DNA of 64,000 nt, from assembly GCA_035539135.1 (NCBI GenBank), contig DATLJD010000013.1, positions 62,001 to 126,000 of the forward strand, read 5' to 3'. The translations under genes and the position numbers were made by a program. The notes beneath the pieces are model-generated. The model did no database searches. It saw only the letters and a program-made list of their open reading frames with translations, and had not been told where the DNA came from. Source of the DNA: JABFWF01 sp035539135 (GTDB lineage Bacteria; Pseudomonadota; Gammaproteobacteria; Xanthomonadales; Xanthomonadaceae). How positions within the stretch are numbered: position 1 is the first letter of the stretch; every line of letters starts with the position of its first letter. Positions 7,859 through 17,747 of this stretch are shown here, piece by piece.

Positions 7859-10216
7859 ATGCCCCACATCACCAGCCGCAAGCACGGTTCCGCTCCGCCC
7901 CGCGCGCGTTCGCTGCGCGCCGCCACCCTTCTCACCAGCCTCGCGCTCGGCGCCCCGCTCGCGCACGCCGCGCCGGCCGACGCACCGGCGGACACGCCCG
8001 CCGACGCCGCCCCGGCCGACGGCGCCGACGCGGGCGCGCCGGCGACGCTGGACCGGATCAAGGTCTACGGCGCGCGCATCAAGCGCTACGCCGGCGAATC
8101 CAGCTCGGCCAAGGTGACCCAGTCGCTGCTCGACACCACCCAGACCATCAACGTGATCGGCAGCGACCTGTTCAACGAACAGGGCGCGACCACCCTCACC
8201 GACGCCCTGCGCAACAGCCCGGGCGTGGGCACCTTCTACGCCGGCGAGAACGGCAACACCACCACCGGCGACGCGGTCTACCTGCGTGGCTTCGACACCT
8301 CCGGCAACATCTTCGTCGACGGCGTGCGCGACCTCGGCGCGATCAGTCGCGACGTCTTCAACATCGACCAGATCGAAGTCACCAAGGGCCCGGCCGGCAC
8401 CGACACCGGCCGCAGCTCGCCCACGGGCAGCATCAACCTGGTCACCAAGCGCGCCTCGCTGGCCGACGCCGACAGCGCGTCGCTCTCGCTGGGCACGGAA
8501 GACCAGCGCCGCGCGACCGCCGACTTCAACCACGCGCTGGGCGAAGGCGGCGGCACCGCGCTGCGCGTCAACCTGATGGCGCAGGACAGCGGCGTGCCCG
8601 GCCGCGACCAGGTCGAGGACAAGCGCTGGGGCGTGGCCGCCTCGCTGGGCTTCGGCCTGGACGGCGCCACCCGCGCCTGGTTCGACGTGCTGCACGTCAA
8701 GCAGGACAACGTGCCGGACGGCTGGGTGCCGACGATCGGCCTGCCCGGCTATTCGTCGCCGGATCCGACCCGGCCGGAAATCGCCGACGCGCCGCCCGTG
8801 GATCCGTCCAACTTCTACGGCACCACCTCCGACTACGACCGCGTCGACGCCGACATGGTGACCTTCACCGTGGAGCACGTCACCGACGCCGGCATGCAGT
8901 TGCGCAACACCACGCGCTGGGGCCGCACGTCGCAGGACTACATGCTGACCGCTTTCCTCGGTTCGGCGGCGAACCTGGTCACCCCGGACCTCGCCGATCC
9001 GTCCACCTGGACCATCGCGCGCAGCAATCCCACCTTCAAGGACCAGCGCAACCGCGTCCTGACCAACCAGACCAGCCTGGTCGCCCGGCTGGGCCAGGGC
9101 GCGGTGACGCACGACCTCAGCGCCGGCCTCGAATTCATCCGCGAGGAGATCGACACGCGCGGCATGGCGGTGCTGGACGGCACCGCCTGGCCGGCGGCGA
9201 ACCTGTACCACCCGGATCCCGCGGTTGGCGGCCTGCGCTGGGGCCCCAACGGCGCCGACGGCGAGGGCCGCACCGACACCGTCGCGGCCTACGTGTTCGA
9301 CACCCTGAGCCTGGGGTCGCGCTGGCAGCTCAACGGCGGCGTGCGCTTCGACCGCTACGACGCCGACTACGCCAACCTCGCGCCCTGCGGCGGCCGCCGC
9401 GGTCCCGACTGCGCCGGCGCGCCGGAAGGCACGGTGCTGCCGAACGTGGACGCGCAGGCCTCGGACACGCTGTTCAACTGGAAGCTCGGCGCGCTGTACA
9501 AGCCGACGGCCGGCACCAGCCTGTACGCCAACTACGCGGTCTCACAGCAGCCGCCGGGCAGCGCAACGCTCGAGCTCAGCAACCGGAACGACAGCGCCAA
9601 CAACCCGGCCTTCGACCCGCAGAAGGCACGTACCGCCGAGATCGGCGCGAAGTGGAGCCTCGTCGACCATGCGCTGCTGCTGACCGCGGCGCTGTACGAC
9701 ACCCGGATCAGCAACGAGGTCGTGCAGGATCCGGCCGACCAGCTGTACTACCAGAACGGCGAGAAGCGCGTGCGCGGCGTCGAACTGAGCGCGGTCGGCC
9801 AGGTCGCCGAGAACTGGTGGGTGTCGGCCGGCTTCACCACCATGGACGCGGAGGTCGTGGAAGGCCCGGCGGTCGCCGAGGACGGCTCGCGCCAGCTCGC
9901 CTACACGCCGGACCGCGCGTTCACCGCGTGGACCACCTACCGCTTCGCCAACGGCCTGACCGTGGGCGGCGGCGCGCGCTACGCGGGCGGGATGAAGCGC
10001 GGTAGCGACGGCGCGATCGGCACGCCGGCGTACACCGAGGCGTACTGGGTGTTCGACGCGGTCGCCAGCTACGCCTTCAGCGAGGCCTTCGACGTGCGCC
10101 TGAACCTGTACAACCTGGCGGACGAGGACTACGTCGCCGCGATCAACAAGAGCGGCTACCGCTACACCCCCGGCCAGCCGCGTTCGGCGCTGCTGACCCT
10201 CAACTTCCGCTTCTGA
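7859..10216 (+). CDS. piuA: TonB-dependent siderophore receptor (Fiu/PiuA type)
   Basis: A 785-residue outer-membrane receptor. Residues 1-41 form a signal peptide ending PLAHA-A, followed by an acidic Ala/Pro linker. The plug domain includes TLTDALRNSPGVGTFYAGE, LRGFDTSGNIFVDGVRDLGAISRD and VTKGPAGTDTGRSSPTG. A 22-strand barrel ends in LLTLNFRF with the terminal aromatic residue. It imports ferric siderophores with TonB energy; the catecholate-type (Fiu/PiuA) call comes mainly from the adjacent piuC. The Fur box upstream implies induction on iron starvation. The next gene starts 17 bases downstream. Confidence 0.92.
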   Translation: MPHITSRKHGSAPPRARSLRAATLLTSLALGAPLAHAAPADAPADTPADAAPADGADAGAPATLDRIKVYGARIKRYAGESSSAKVTQSLLDTTQTINVIGSDLFNEQGATTLTDALRNSPGVGTFYAGENGNTTTGDAVYLRGFDTSGNIFVDGVRDLGAISRDVFNIDQIEVTKGPAGTDTGRSSPTGSINLVTKRASLADADSASLSLGTEDQRRATADFNHALGEGGGTALRVNLMAQDSGVPGRDQVEDKRWGVAASLGFGLDGATRAWFDVLHVKQDNVPDGWVPTIGLPGYSSPDPTRPEIADAPPVDPSNFYGTTSDYDRVDADMVTFTVEHVTDAGMQLRNTTRWGRTSQDYMLTAFLGSAANLVTPDLADPSTWTIARSNPTFKDQRNRVLTNQTSLVARLGQGAVTHDLSAGLEFIREEIDTRGMAVLDGTAWPAANLYHPDPAVGGLRWGPNGADGEGRTDTVAAYVFDTLSLGSRWQLNGGVRFDRYDADYANLAPCGGRRGPDCAGAPEGTVLPNVDAQASDTLFNWKLGALYKPTAGTSLYANYAVSQQPPGSATLELSNRNDSANNPAFDPQKARTAEIGAKWSLVDHALLLTAALYDTRISNEVVQDPADQLYYQNGEKRVRGVELSAVGQVAENWWVSAGFTTMDAEVVEGPAVAEDGSRQLAYTPDRAFTAWTTYRFANGLTVGGGARYAGGMKRGSDGAIGTPAYTEAYWVFDAVASYAFSEAFDVRLNLYNLADEDYVAAINKSGYRYTPGQPRSALLTLNFRF

Positions 10217-10232
10217 CGACAGGACGGCGACC

Positions 10233-10916
10233 ATGCTGGTGCACGTTCCGGGCATCCTCGACGCCGCGTTGCTCGCCCAGGTCCGGCAGGCGCTGGCCGC
10301 CGCGGAGTGGACCGATGGGCGCGCGACCGTCGGCCCGCAGGGCGCGCAGGTCAAGCGCAACGAGCAGCTGCCGGACGCCTCGCCGCTGCGGCAGCGGCTC
10401 GCCGCACTGGTGCTGGAAGCGCTCGCGCGCAGCCCGCTGTTCCATGCCGCGGCCCTGCCCTGCCGGATTTTCCCGCCGCGCTTCAACCGCTACCAGGGCG
10501 GCGGCGAATACGGCTTCCACGTCGACGGCGCGGTGATGACCGTCGCCGGTGCGGAGGCCTTCCAGCTGCGCAGCGACGTGTCCTGCACGCTGTTCCTCGC
10601 CGGGCCGGACGAGTACGAGGGCGGCGAGCTGGTCATCCACGACACCTACGGCGAGCACGAGGTCAAGCTGCCCGCCGGCGACCTGATCGTGTACCCGTCC
10701 AGCAGCCTGCACTGCGTCACCCCGGTCACCCGCGGCGCGCGCCTGGCCTGCTTCTTCTGGGTGCAGAGCCTGGTGCGCGATCCGGCGCAGCGCCAGCTGC
10801 TGTTCGACCTCGATAGCTCGATCCAGGCGCTGACCCAAACCGGCGCTGACCGCGACGCGCTGCTGCGCCTGACCGGCACCTACCACAACCTGCTTCGGCG
10901 CTGGGCCGAAACCTGA
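10233..10916 (+). CDS. piuC: PiuC/YbiX-type Fe(II)/2-oxoglutarate hydroxylase
   Basis: A 227-residue PKHD-type dioxygenase. The iron triad is visible: H96-x-D98 in FHVDGA and His160 in SSSLHCVTPVTRGAR, whose Arg170 should bind 2-oxoglutarate. E. coli YbiX has the same arrangement and sits beside fiu; Pseudomonas piuC sits beside piuA. The substrate is not established, although a role in handling imported catecholate siderophores is commonly supposed. It is co-transcribed with the receptor (17-base gap) under the Fur box. Confidence 0.93.
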   Translation: MLVHVPGILDAALLAQVRQALAAAEWTDGRATVGPQGAQVKRNEQLPDASPLRQRLAALVLEALARSPLFHAAALPCRIFPPRFNRYQGGGEYGFHVDGAVMTVAGAEAFQLRSDVSCTLFLAGPDEYEGGELVIHDTYGEHEVKLPAGDLIVYPSSSLHCVTPVTRGARLACFFWVQSLVRDPAQRQLLFDLDSSIQALTQTGADRDALLRLTGTYHNLLRRWAET

Positions 10917-10936
10917 TCCTTCGAGAGCTTTCGCGC

Positions 10937-11569
10937 ATGTCCACTCCGCTTCCCGCGCGCACGCCGCGCCTGTCGCAACGCACCTACCGCTGGATCCGCC
11001 AGTTGCACCTGTGGATCGGTGCCTGGGGCGCGCTGGCGGCGGTGCTGTACGGCTTCACCGGGCTGGTGATGAACCACCGCTTCGGCGACAACCCGTGGCC
11101 GCAGGGCGAAAGCAGCGAAACGGCGCGGGTGACGCTGGCCGTGCCGAACGAAGCGCGCGCCTCGGCCGAAGCGTTGTCGCTGTGGCTGCGCGAAAGCCAG
11201 CGACTGGACGCGCAGTCGATCCGCAAGGGCCCGCCGCGCGGGCGCGAAGGCGGACCCGAACAGTGGAGCCTGTCCGGCGGCGACGCGCGCGCGTCCTGGT
11301 CGCTGCAGTACGTGCCGGGCGCGGCGGAAGCCGAGATCAGGCACAGCCGGCAGAGCTGGCTGGCCGCGTTCAACCGCCTGCACAAGGCGGTCGGCGGCGG
11401 CGCCGGCTGGGTGCTGCTGGCCGACAGCTTCGCGTTGGCGATGCTGCTGCTCGGCCTGTCCGGACTGTGGATGTGGGCGCGCGGGCGCAACGCGCGGCAG
11501 ATGGCCGTGAGCGTGCTCGGCGTGTCGACCGTGGTGCTGGCGCTGGTGCTGGGTCCCGCGTTGTTCTGA
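10937..11569 (+). CDS. PepSY-associated membrane protein of the iron-uptake operon
   Basis: A 210-residue protein with an N-terminal cytosolic segment, a transmembrane helix (WIGAWGALAAVLYGFTGLVMNHR), a periplasmic domain of about 100 residues, and two C-terminal helices. The arrangement and the RQLHLWIGAW start are those of PepSY-associated TM proteins, related to siderophore-linked reductases such as PiuB but much shorter (PiuB is about 500 residues with four helices). It follows piuC by 20 bases, so it is probably iron-regulated. Helix-borne His (H28, H67 region) could ligate haem, but this is only suggestive. Confidence 0.8.
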   Translation: MSTPLPARTPRLSQRTYRWIRQLHLWIGAWGALAAVLYGFTGLVMNHRFGDNPWPQGESSETARVTLAVPNEARASAEALSLWLRESQRLDAQSIRKGPPRGREGGPEQWSLSGGDARASWSLQYVPGAAEAEIRHSRQSWLAAFNRLHKAVGGGAGWVLLADSFALAMLLLGLSGLWMWARGRNARQMAVSVLGVSTVVLALVLGPALF

Positions 11570-11573
11570 GGGC

Positions 11574-12185
11574 TCAGGTCCCGGACGCCCCGATCAGCGC
11601 GCGCAAACGGATCAGCAGCAGCTCGCCGCCGCCGTCGAGCACGTGCCGCAGGCGACCCTCTCCAACGGCCAGCAGGGCGGTGTCGCCGGCGGCGAGCGGC
11701 GCCAGGCCCGATTCGTCGGCGAAACGCGCCTGCCCGGCGAGCAGGTGCGCGACCCAGGCCGTGCCCGGTTCGGCGAAGATCACCATCGGCCCGACCAGCG
11801 GCCGGTGCCAGAGCTCGGCTTGGATCGCTTCGCGCCGCCACATCAGGTTGAAGTCCTGGGTCGGCCCATCCAGCAGTTCGCCGGCCACGGCATCCTCGCC
11901 GGCGAAACGCAACCGCTCGTGCGGGGGATGGAGTTCCACTACGCGGCCGTCGTCGAAGCGCAGGCGCAGGCCGTTGCCGGCGAGCAGCACCAGCTCGCGG
12001 TCGATGCCGGGGAAGGACGAGAACGCCGCGTCCTCCTCGATCTCGGCGATCGACAGCCGCCAGTCCCAGTCGCCGGCCTGCGGCCAGCGCAGGATCTCGC
12101 GGGTCCAGCCGGCGCCGTTCTTCCAGCGCTCGCGGCGATAGGTGTTGGCGGGGATCACCCGCGAGGCGGTCGGGATCGCGTCCAT
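11574..12185 (-). CDS. HutD/Ves-family cupin protein
   Basis: A 203-residue protein with the HutD/Ves start: VIPANTYRRERWKNGAGWTREI and DWDWRLSIAEIEEDAAFSSFPGIDRELVLLAG (quoted in pieces across residues 10-65). The family is a double-stranded beta-helix fold found in some histidine-utilisation operons and as Ves in E. coli, where it affects cold growth; the biochemical activity is unknown. No hut genes are near. The ATG at 12185 is taken because the conserved fold begins eight residues later. It converges on the PepSY gene with a four-base gap. Confidence 0.85.
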   Translation of the reverse strand: MDAIPTASRVIPANTYRRERWKNGAGWTREILRWPQAGDWDWRLSIAEIEEDAAFSSFPGIDRELVLLAGNGLRLRFDDGRVVELHPPHERLRFAGEDAVAGELLDGPTQDFNLMWRREAIQAELWHRPLVGPMVIFAEPGTAWVAHLLAGQARFADESGLAPLAAGDTALLAVGEGRLRHVLDGGGELLLIRLRALIGASGT

Positions 12186-12290
12186 GCGCGGCAGTCTAGG
12201 GCGATGCCGGGGATCGCGCCTCGCTTCCGATGGCACAGCCGGGCAGCAGCGACGCCGCTGCGGCCGGTGGCCCGGTGACGCTGGCCCCGG

Positions 12291-12331
12291 AAAAGAAACC
12301 GCCCACCCGCGCTTCCTGCGCGGACGGGCGG
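12291..12331 (-). terminator. Rho-independent terminator of the ComEA-like transcript
   Basis: On the minus strand, CCGCCCGTCCGCGC - AGGAA - GCGCGGGTGGGCGG folds with two internal mismatches and is followed by TTTCTTTT. It ends the transcript of the gene at 12431-12745 and forms the last hairpin of the candidate regulatory RNA. Confidence 0.75.
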
Positions 12332-12430
12332 CCAACATCCCTGTCGCGGCGTCCCTGCCGGTCCGGTGGGGCGTCCTGCCCCGGTCGACCGGGCGCGCGT
12401 CCTGCGCGACCGGCACCTGATCCTCGAAAC
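12291..12430 (-). ncRNA. Candidate CsrA/RsmA-binding RNA (CsrB/RsmZ-like) behind the ComEA-like gene
   Basis: Read on the minus strand, these 140 bases carry four stem-loops: CGCGC-AGGAC-GCGCG (12394-12408), GGGGC-AGGAC-GCCCC (12368-12382), CGGC-AGGGAC-GCCG (12347-12360), and a terminator hairpin CCGCGC-AGGAA-GCGCGG (12307-12323). All four present AGGA or AGGGA loops. Between the third and fourth lies ACAGGGAUGU (12335-12344), matching the last ten positions of the CsrA SELEX consensus RUACARGGAUGU. A further AGGA is at the 5' end. Repeated loop GGA motifs plus an intrinsic terminator are the hallmarks of CsrB/RsmY/RsmZ sponge RNAs. It starts right at the ComEA-like stop, so it could be a 3'-UTR-derived RNA or have its own promoter inside that gene. 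Confidence 0.6.
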
Positions 12431-12745
12431 TCAGCGGCCGGCGACCGGCCGGGCCGACGCCTTCGGCTTCACCGGCGCGGGCGTGCCGACCACGATGCGC
12501 TCGCGGTTCTTCTCCACGGTGCGCAGGCCGATGCCCTTGACCAGGGCCAGCTGGTCGGCGCTGCGGAAGGCGCCGTGCGCCTTGCGGTAGGCGACGATGG
12601 CCTCGGCCTTGGACGGACCGACGTTGAGCAGCACGCGGTCGATGGTCGCGGCGTCGGCGGTGTTGATGTTGACCTTGTCGGCGGCGAACGCGCTGCCGGC
12701 CAGCACCAGCGACAGGACGAAGGCGGCGAATGCGGACTTGAACAT
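12431..12745 (-). CDS. ComEA-like helix-hairpin-helix protein, exported
   Basis: A 104-residue protein with a signal peptide (residues 1-21, ending GSAFA-A) and one HhH2 pair: VNINTADAATIDRVLLNVGPSKAEAIVAYR and the LALVKGIGLRTVEKNR hairpin. The family binds double-stranded DNA in the periplasm; short forms like this resemble the DNA-ratcheting ComEA of Vibrio-type competence systems or the related YbaV. A Lys/Pro tail follows. The ATG at 12745 is preceded by a GGAGGA-type RBS (AGGAGGAACC on the minus strand). Its 3' side continues into the structured RNA. Confidence 0.88.
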   Translation of the reverse strand: MFKSAFAAFVLSLVLAGSAFAADKVNINTADAATIDRVLLNVGPSKAEAIVAYRKAHGAFRSADQLALVKGIGLRTVEKNRERIVVGTPAPVKPKASARPVAGR

Positions 12746-12947
12746 GGGTGGTTCCTCCTGAGGGTCTGGGATTCCGTTCCGGCCGGCGGCTTTGCGCCGG
12801 TGGAAGCAGTGTCCCGTTCCAGGCAGGGCCACCCTATCGCCGGGCCGGCCGCGCGACTGCCGGGCTAGCCCCCGTCCGCGTGTAGGAAAAATCCGACCCT
12901 CATGCCGCGCCCGGTAGAATTGCGGTTTCCCCCGCCAGGAACCGCCC

Positions 12948-14438
<1,491 letters not shown>

Positions 14439-14448
14439 GGGCGCACGA

Positions 14449-14476
14449 AAAAAGCCCCGCCTCGGCGGGGCTTTTT
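14449..14476. terminator. Bidirectional Rho-independent terminator
   Basis: AAAAAGCCCCGCC and GGCGGGGCTTTTT form a 13-base perfect inverted repeat around TC (in practice a 4-base loop). T-runs on both strands let it end both the M20 peptidase (plus) and xanB (minus) transcripts. Confidence 0.95.
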
Positions 14477-14493
14477 CCCTGGGGCGCTGCGCT

Positions 14494-15903
14494 TCAGCTG
14501 CGCCCGTACACATCCTCGTAGCGGACGATGTCGTCCTCGCCGAGGTAGTCGCCCGATTGCACCTCGATAAGTTCCAGCACTTCGGCGCCCGGGTTCTCCA
14601 GCCGGTGCTTCGCGCCGATCGGGATGTAGGTCGACTGGTTGGCGTGCAGCTCGAACACGTCGTGGTCGCGGGTGACGCGCGCGGTGCCGCTGACCACAAT
14701 CCAGTGTTCGGCGCGACGCGCGTGCGACTGCAGCGACAGCGCGGCGCCGGGCTTGACCTTGATCCGCTTGACCTGGAACCGCGCGCCGGCGTCCACCGAG
14801 TCGTAGCTGCCCCAGGGCCGGTGCACCTCGCGGTGAAGCGCGGCCTGGCTGCGCTGTTCGGCCTTCAACCGGGCCACCACCTTCTTGACGTCCTGAACCC
14901 GGTCCTTGCGCGCGACCAGCACCGCGTCGTCGGTCTCGACCACCACGACGTCGTCGACGCCGACCAGCGCCACCAGCCGGCGCGCGTAGGCATAGCTGTT
15001 GCGGCTGTCGACCGCGATCACGTCGCCGTGGCGGGCGTTGCCGTCGGCGTCGCGCTCGGCGACGTCCCACAGCGCCGACCAGGAGCCGACGTCGTTCCAG
15101 CCGATGTCGACCGGCAGCACCATCGCGGCGTCGGTTTTTTCCATCACCGCGTAGTCGATCGAATCGGCGGGCGATGCGGCGAAGGCCTCGCGCTCCAGGC
15201 GCACGAAGTCGCCGTCGCGGCGCGCGCCGGCGAAGGCCGCGCGGACCGCGGCGAGGATGTCCGGGCGGAAGCGTTCCAGCTCGGCGAGGTAGCGCGAGGC
15301 GCGGAACAGGAACATGCCGCTGTTCCAGGAATAGCCGCCCGCGTCGAGGTAGGCGCGCGCGGTCGCGGCGTCGGGCTTCTCGACGAAGCGCAGGACCCGG
15401 CGCACCCCGTCGCCGTCGCCCGCCTCCGCCTGGATGTAGCCGAACCCGGTCTCGGGCGCGTCCGGTCGGATGCCGAAGGTGACCAGCGCGCCCTGCTCCG
15501 CCGCCGGCAGCGCGCGCCGCACCGCCGCGCGGAAGGCCCCGGCGTCGCGCACGACGTGGTCGGAGGGCAGCACCAGCAGCAGCGGATCGCCGCCGGCGGC
15601 CATCGCCTGCAGCGCGGCGGCGGCGATCGCCGGCGCGGTGTTGCGGCCGACCGGCTCCAGCACGATCGCCGGCGTCGGTGCCCCGGCCTGGCGCAGCTGC
15701 TCGGCGACCAGGAAACGGTGCTCCTCGTTGGCGACCACGATCGGCGGGGCATCGGCGAGCGGCGCGACCCGCGCCCAGGTCGCCTGCAACATGGTGTCCT
15801 CGCCCGCCAGCGGCAGGAACTGCTTGGGATAGGCCTCGCGCGAGAGCGGCCACAGCCGCGTGCCGGAGCCGCCCGACAGCAGAACTGGTTGCAAAAGCGC
15901 CAC
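14494..15903 (-). CDS. xanB: Mannose-1-phosphate guanylyltransferase / mannose-6-phosphate isomerase
   Basis: A 469-residue bifunctional enzyme. The N-terminal GDP-mannose pyrophosphorylase domain has the nucleotide loop LSGGSGTRLWPLSREAYPKQ, and the C-terminal cupin-type phosphomannose isomerase begins at RPWGSYDSVDAG and includes the metal-site stretch LSLQSHARRAEHW. Together they make GDP-mannose from fructose-6-phosphate with a phosphomannomutase, for LPS and exopolysaccharide. Length matches Xanthomonas XanB. The start is a GTG at 15903, with AGGGAG upstream. It is divergent from amgK with only 66 bases between, so the promoters share that gap. Confidence 0.93.
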   Translation of the reverse strand: MALLQPVLLSGGSGTRLWPLSREAYPKQFLPLAGEDTMLQATWARVAPLADAPPIVVANEEHRFLVAEQLRQAGAPTPAIVLEPVGRNTAPAIAAAALQAMAAGGDPLLLVLPSDHVVRDAGAFRAAVRRALPAAEQGALVTFGIRPDAPETGFGYIQAEAGDGDGVRRVLRFVEKPDAATARAYLDAGGYSWNSGMFLFRASRYLAELERFRPDILAAVRAAFAGARRDGDFVRLEREAFAASPADSIDYAVMEKTDAAMVLPVDIGWNDVGSWSALWDVAERDADGNARHGDVIAVDSRNSYAYARRLVALVGVDDVVVVETDDAVLVARKDRVQDVKKVVARLKAEQRSQAALHREVHRPWGSYDSVDAGARFQVKRIKVKPGAALSLQSHARRAEHWIVVSGTARVTRDHDVFELHANQSTYIPIGAKHRLENPGAEVLELIEVQSGDYLGEDDIVRYEDVYGRS

Positions 15904-15969
15904 GCCGGACTCCCTGTCGGTGGGCGCGCAGTTTACCCTTGGCGACCGCCCGCCGCTGCCAGCTTGACC

Positions 15970-16971
15970 ATGACCGACGCAATCCGGGATGCCGAACGCC
16001 TCGCCTGGACGCGTACCGCCCTCGGCGCCGACGCGGTCGCGCTGGAGCGCGCGTCGATGGACGCCGGCTTCCGCAGCTACTGGCGCACGCTCGGCGCCGC
16101 GCCGAGCCGCATCGTCATGGATTCGCCGCCGGACAAGGAGGACGTGCGCCCCTGGCTGCGCATCCACGACCTGCTCGCCGCCGGCGGCGTGCGCGTGCCC
16201 GGCGTGCTGGCGCGCGACGCCGACCACGGCTTCCTGCTGCTGGAGGACCTCGGCACGCGCACCCTGCTGCAGGCGATCGACGCCGGCAATGCCGATGCGT
16301 GGTTCGATGCCGCGCTCGACCAGCTGCTGCGGCTGCAGGCGATCGCGCCGCCCGCCGACCTGTCCGCCTACGACGAAGCGCTGCTGGCGCGCGAACTGCG
16401 CCTGTTCGACGAATGGTTCCTCGGCCGCCACCTCGGCCTCGCCCTCGATTGCGGCACGCTGGACACGCTCGACCTCGCCTACCGCCGGCTGATCGACGCC
16501 GCGCTCGCGCAGCCACGGGCGCTGGTGCACCGCGACTTCATGCCGCGCAACCTGATGCCGCTGGACGACGGCACGCTGGCCGTGCTCGACTTCCAGGACG
16601 CGGTGCGCGGGCCGATCGCCTACGACGTCCTCAGCCTGTTCAAGGACGCCTTCCTGAGCTGGCCGGAGGAGCGCGTCGCCGGCTGGATCGCGCGCTACCA
16701 CGCGCGCGCGCTCGACGCCGGCCTGCCGGTGCCGCCGCTGGAACGCTTCCGCCGCGACGCGGACTGGATCGGCGTGCAGCGCCACCTCAAGGTGATCGGC
16801 ATCTTCGCCCGCCTGCACCACCGCGACGGCAAGCCGAAGTACCTGCGGGACGTGCCGCGCTTCTTCGCCTACCTCGACGCGGTGTTGCCGCGCTACCGCG
16901 AGTTCGACGGCCTGCGCGCGCTGCTCGCCGAACGCGTGCGTCCGGCGATGGCCGCGCGCGCGTCGGCATGA
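15970..16971 (+). CDS. amgK: N-acetylmuramate/N-acetylglucosamine kinase AmgK
   Basis: A 333-residue aminoglycoside-phosphotransferase-fold kinase. The catalytic loop VHRDFMPRNLM (Brenner HxDxxxxN) and metal motif VLDFQDAVRGP are clear. AmgK phosphorylates the anomeric hydroxyl of MurNAc and GlcNAc recovered from peptidoglycan, producing the substrate of MurU and bypassing early muropeptide synthesis. The identification is strengthened by the four-base overlap with murU. Orthologues were defined in Pseudomonas, where this pathway lowers fosfomycin sensitivity. Confidence 0.9.
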   Translation: MTDAIRDAERLAWTRTALGADAVALERASMDAGFRSYWRTLGAAPSRIVMDSPPDKEDVRPWLRIHDLLAAGGVRVPGVLARDADHGFLLLEDLGTRTLLQAIDAGNADAWFDAALDQLLRLQAIAPPADLSAYDEALLARELRLFDEWFLGRHLGLALDCGTLDTLDLAYRRLIDAALAQPRALVHRDFMPRNLMPLDDGTLAVLDFQDAVRGPIAYDVLSLFKDAFLSWPEERVAGWIARYHARALDAGLPVPPLERFRRDADWIGVQRHLKVIGIFARLHHRDGKPKYLRDVPRFFAYLDAVLPRYREFDGLRALLAERVRPAMAARASA

Positions 16972-17747
16972 AGGCGCTGGTCTTCGCCGCCGGCCTCGGC
17001 GAGCGCATGCGCCCGCTGACCGACCGCACCCCCAAGCCGTTGCTGCACGCCGGCGGCAAGCCGCTGATCGCCTGGCACCTGGAAAAGCTGGCGGCGATCG
17101 GCGTGCGCGACGTGGTGGTCAACACGAGCTGGCTGGCGGAGCAGTTCCCGCGTACGCTCGGCGACGGCGCGCGCTGGGGGCTGCGCCTGCACTACGCCTT
17201 CGAAGGCGCCGCGCCGCTGGAAACCGGCGGCGGCATGTGGAACGCGCTGGCGCTGCTCGCCGACACGCCGAACGCGCCCTTCGTCGCGGTCAACGGCGAC
17301 GTCTGGACCGATTACGACTTCGCGCGGCTGCCGCGCGATCCCGCCGGCGACGCCCACCTGGTGCTGGTCGACAACCCGCCGCAGCATCCGCACGGCGATT
17401 TCGCCTTCGACGCCGAGCCGGCGCGCGCCGGTGGCGGCGACGCGCACGAGGTCGAGGTGCACGGCGACGCCGCGCCGCTGCGCGCCGACGGCGCGCGCAA
17501 GCTCACCTTCGCCGGCATCGGCGTGTATCGACCGTCGCTGTTCGATGGCTGGCGCGCGACGATCGGCGACACGCCGGGCGCGGACGAACGCCCGCCGCGG
17601 TTCAAGCTCGCCCCGCTGCTGCGCGCGGCGATGGCGCGCGACGCGGTCACCGGCGAACACCATCGCGGCCGCTGGACCGACGTCGGCACGCCTGAACGGC
17701 TCGCGCAACTCGACGGAATCCTGCGCCGCGAAGCGCGAAGCCCGTAG
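16968..17747 (+). CDS. murU: N-acetylmuramate-1-phosphate uridylyltransferase MurU
   Basis: A 259-residue sugar nucleotidyltransferase with the signature FAAGLGERMRPLTDRTPKPLL and the MurU-type ETGGGMWNAL. It converts MurNAc-1-phosphate and UTP to UDP-MurNAc. It overlaps amgK by four bases (ATGA). The last codons are unusual: the stop codon TAG (17745-17747) is the first triplet of a REP-type palindrome, so the extreme C-terminus (EARSP) was probably set by that repeat. Confidence 0.92.
   Translation: MKALVFAAGLGERMRPLTDRTPKPLLHAGGKPLIAWHLEKLAAIGVRDVVVNTSWLAEQFPRTLGDGARWGLRLHYAFEGAAPLETGGGMWNALALLADTPNAPFVAVNGDVWTDYDFARLPRDPAGDAHLVLVDNPPQHPHGDFAFDAEPARAGGGDAHEVEVHGDAAPLRADGARKLTFAGIGVYRPSLFDGWRATIGDTPGADERPPRFKLAPLLRAAMARDAVTGEHHRGRWTDVGTPERLAQLDGILRREARSP

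Noticed and set aside
12380..12393. CCCGGTCGACCGGG as a protein operator
   Set aside because: It lies inside the candidate RNA between two hairpins and has no promoter nearby; it is better explained as RNA structure or chance.
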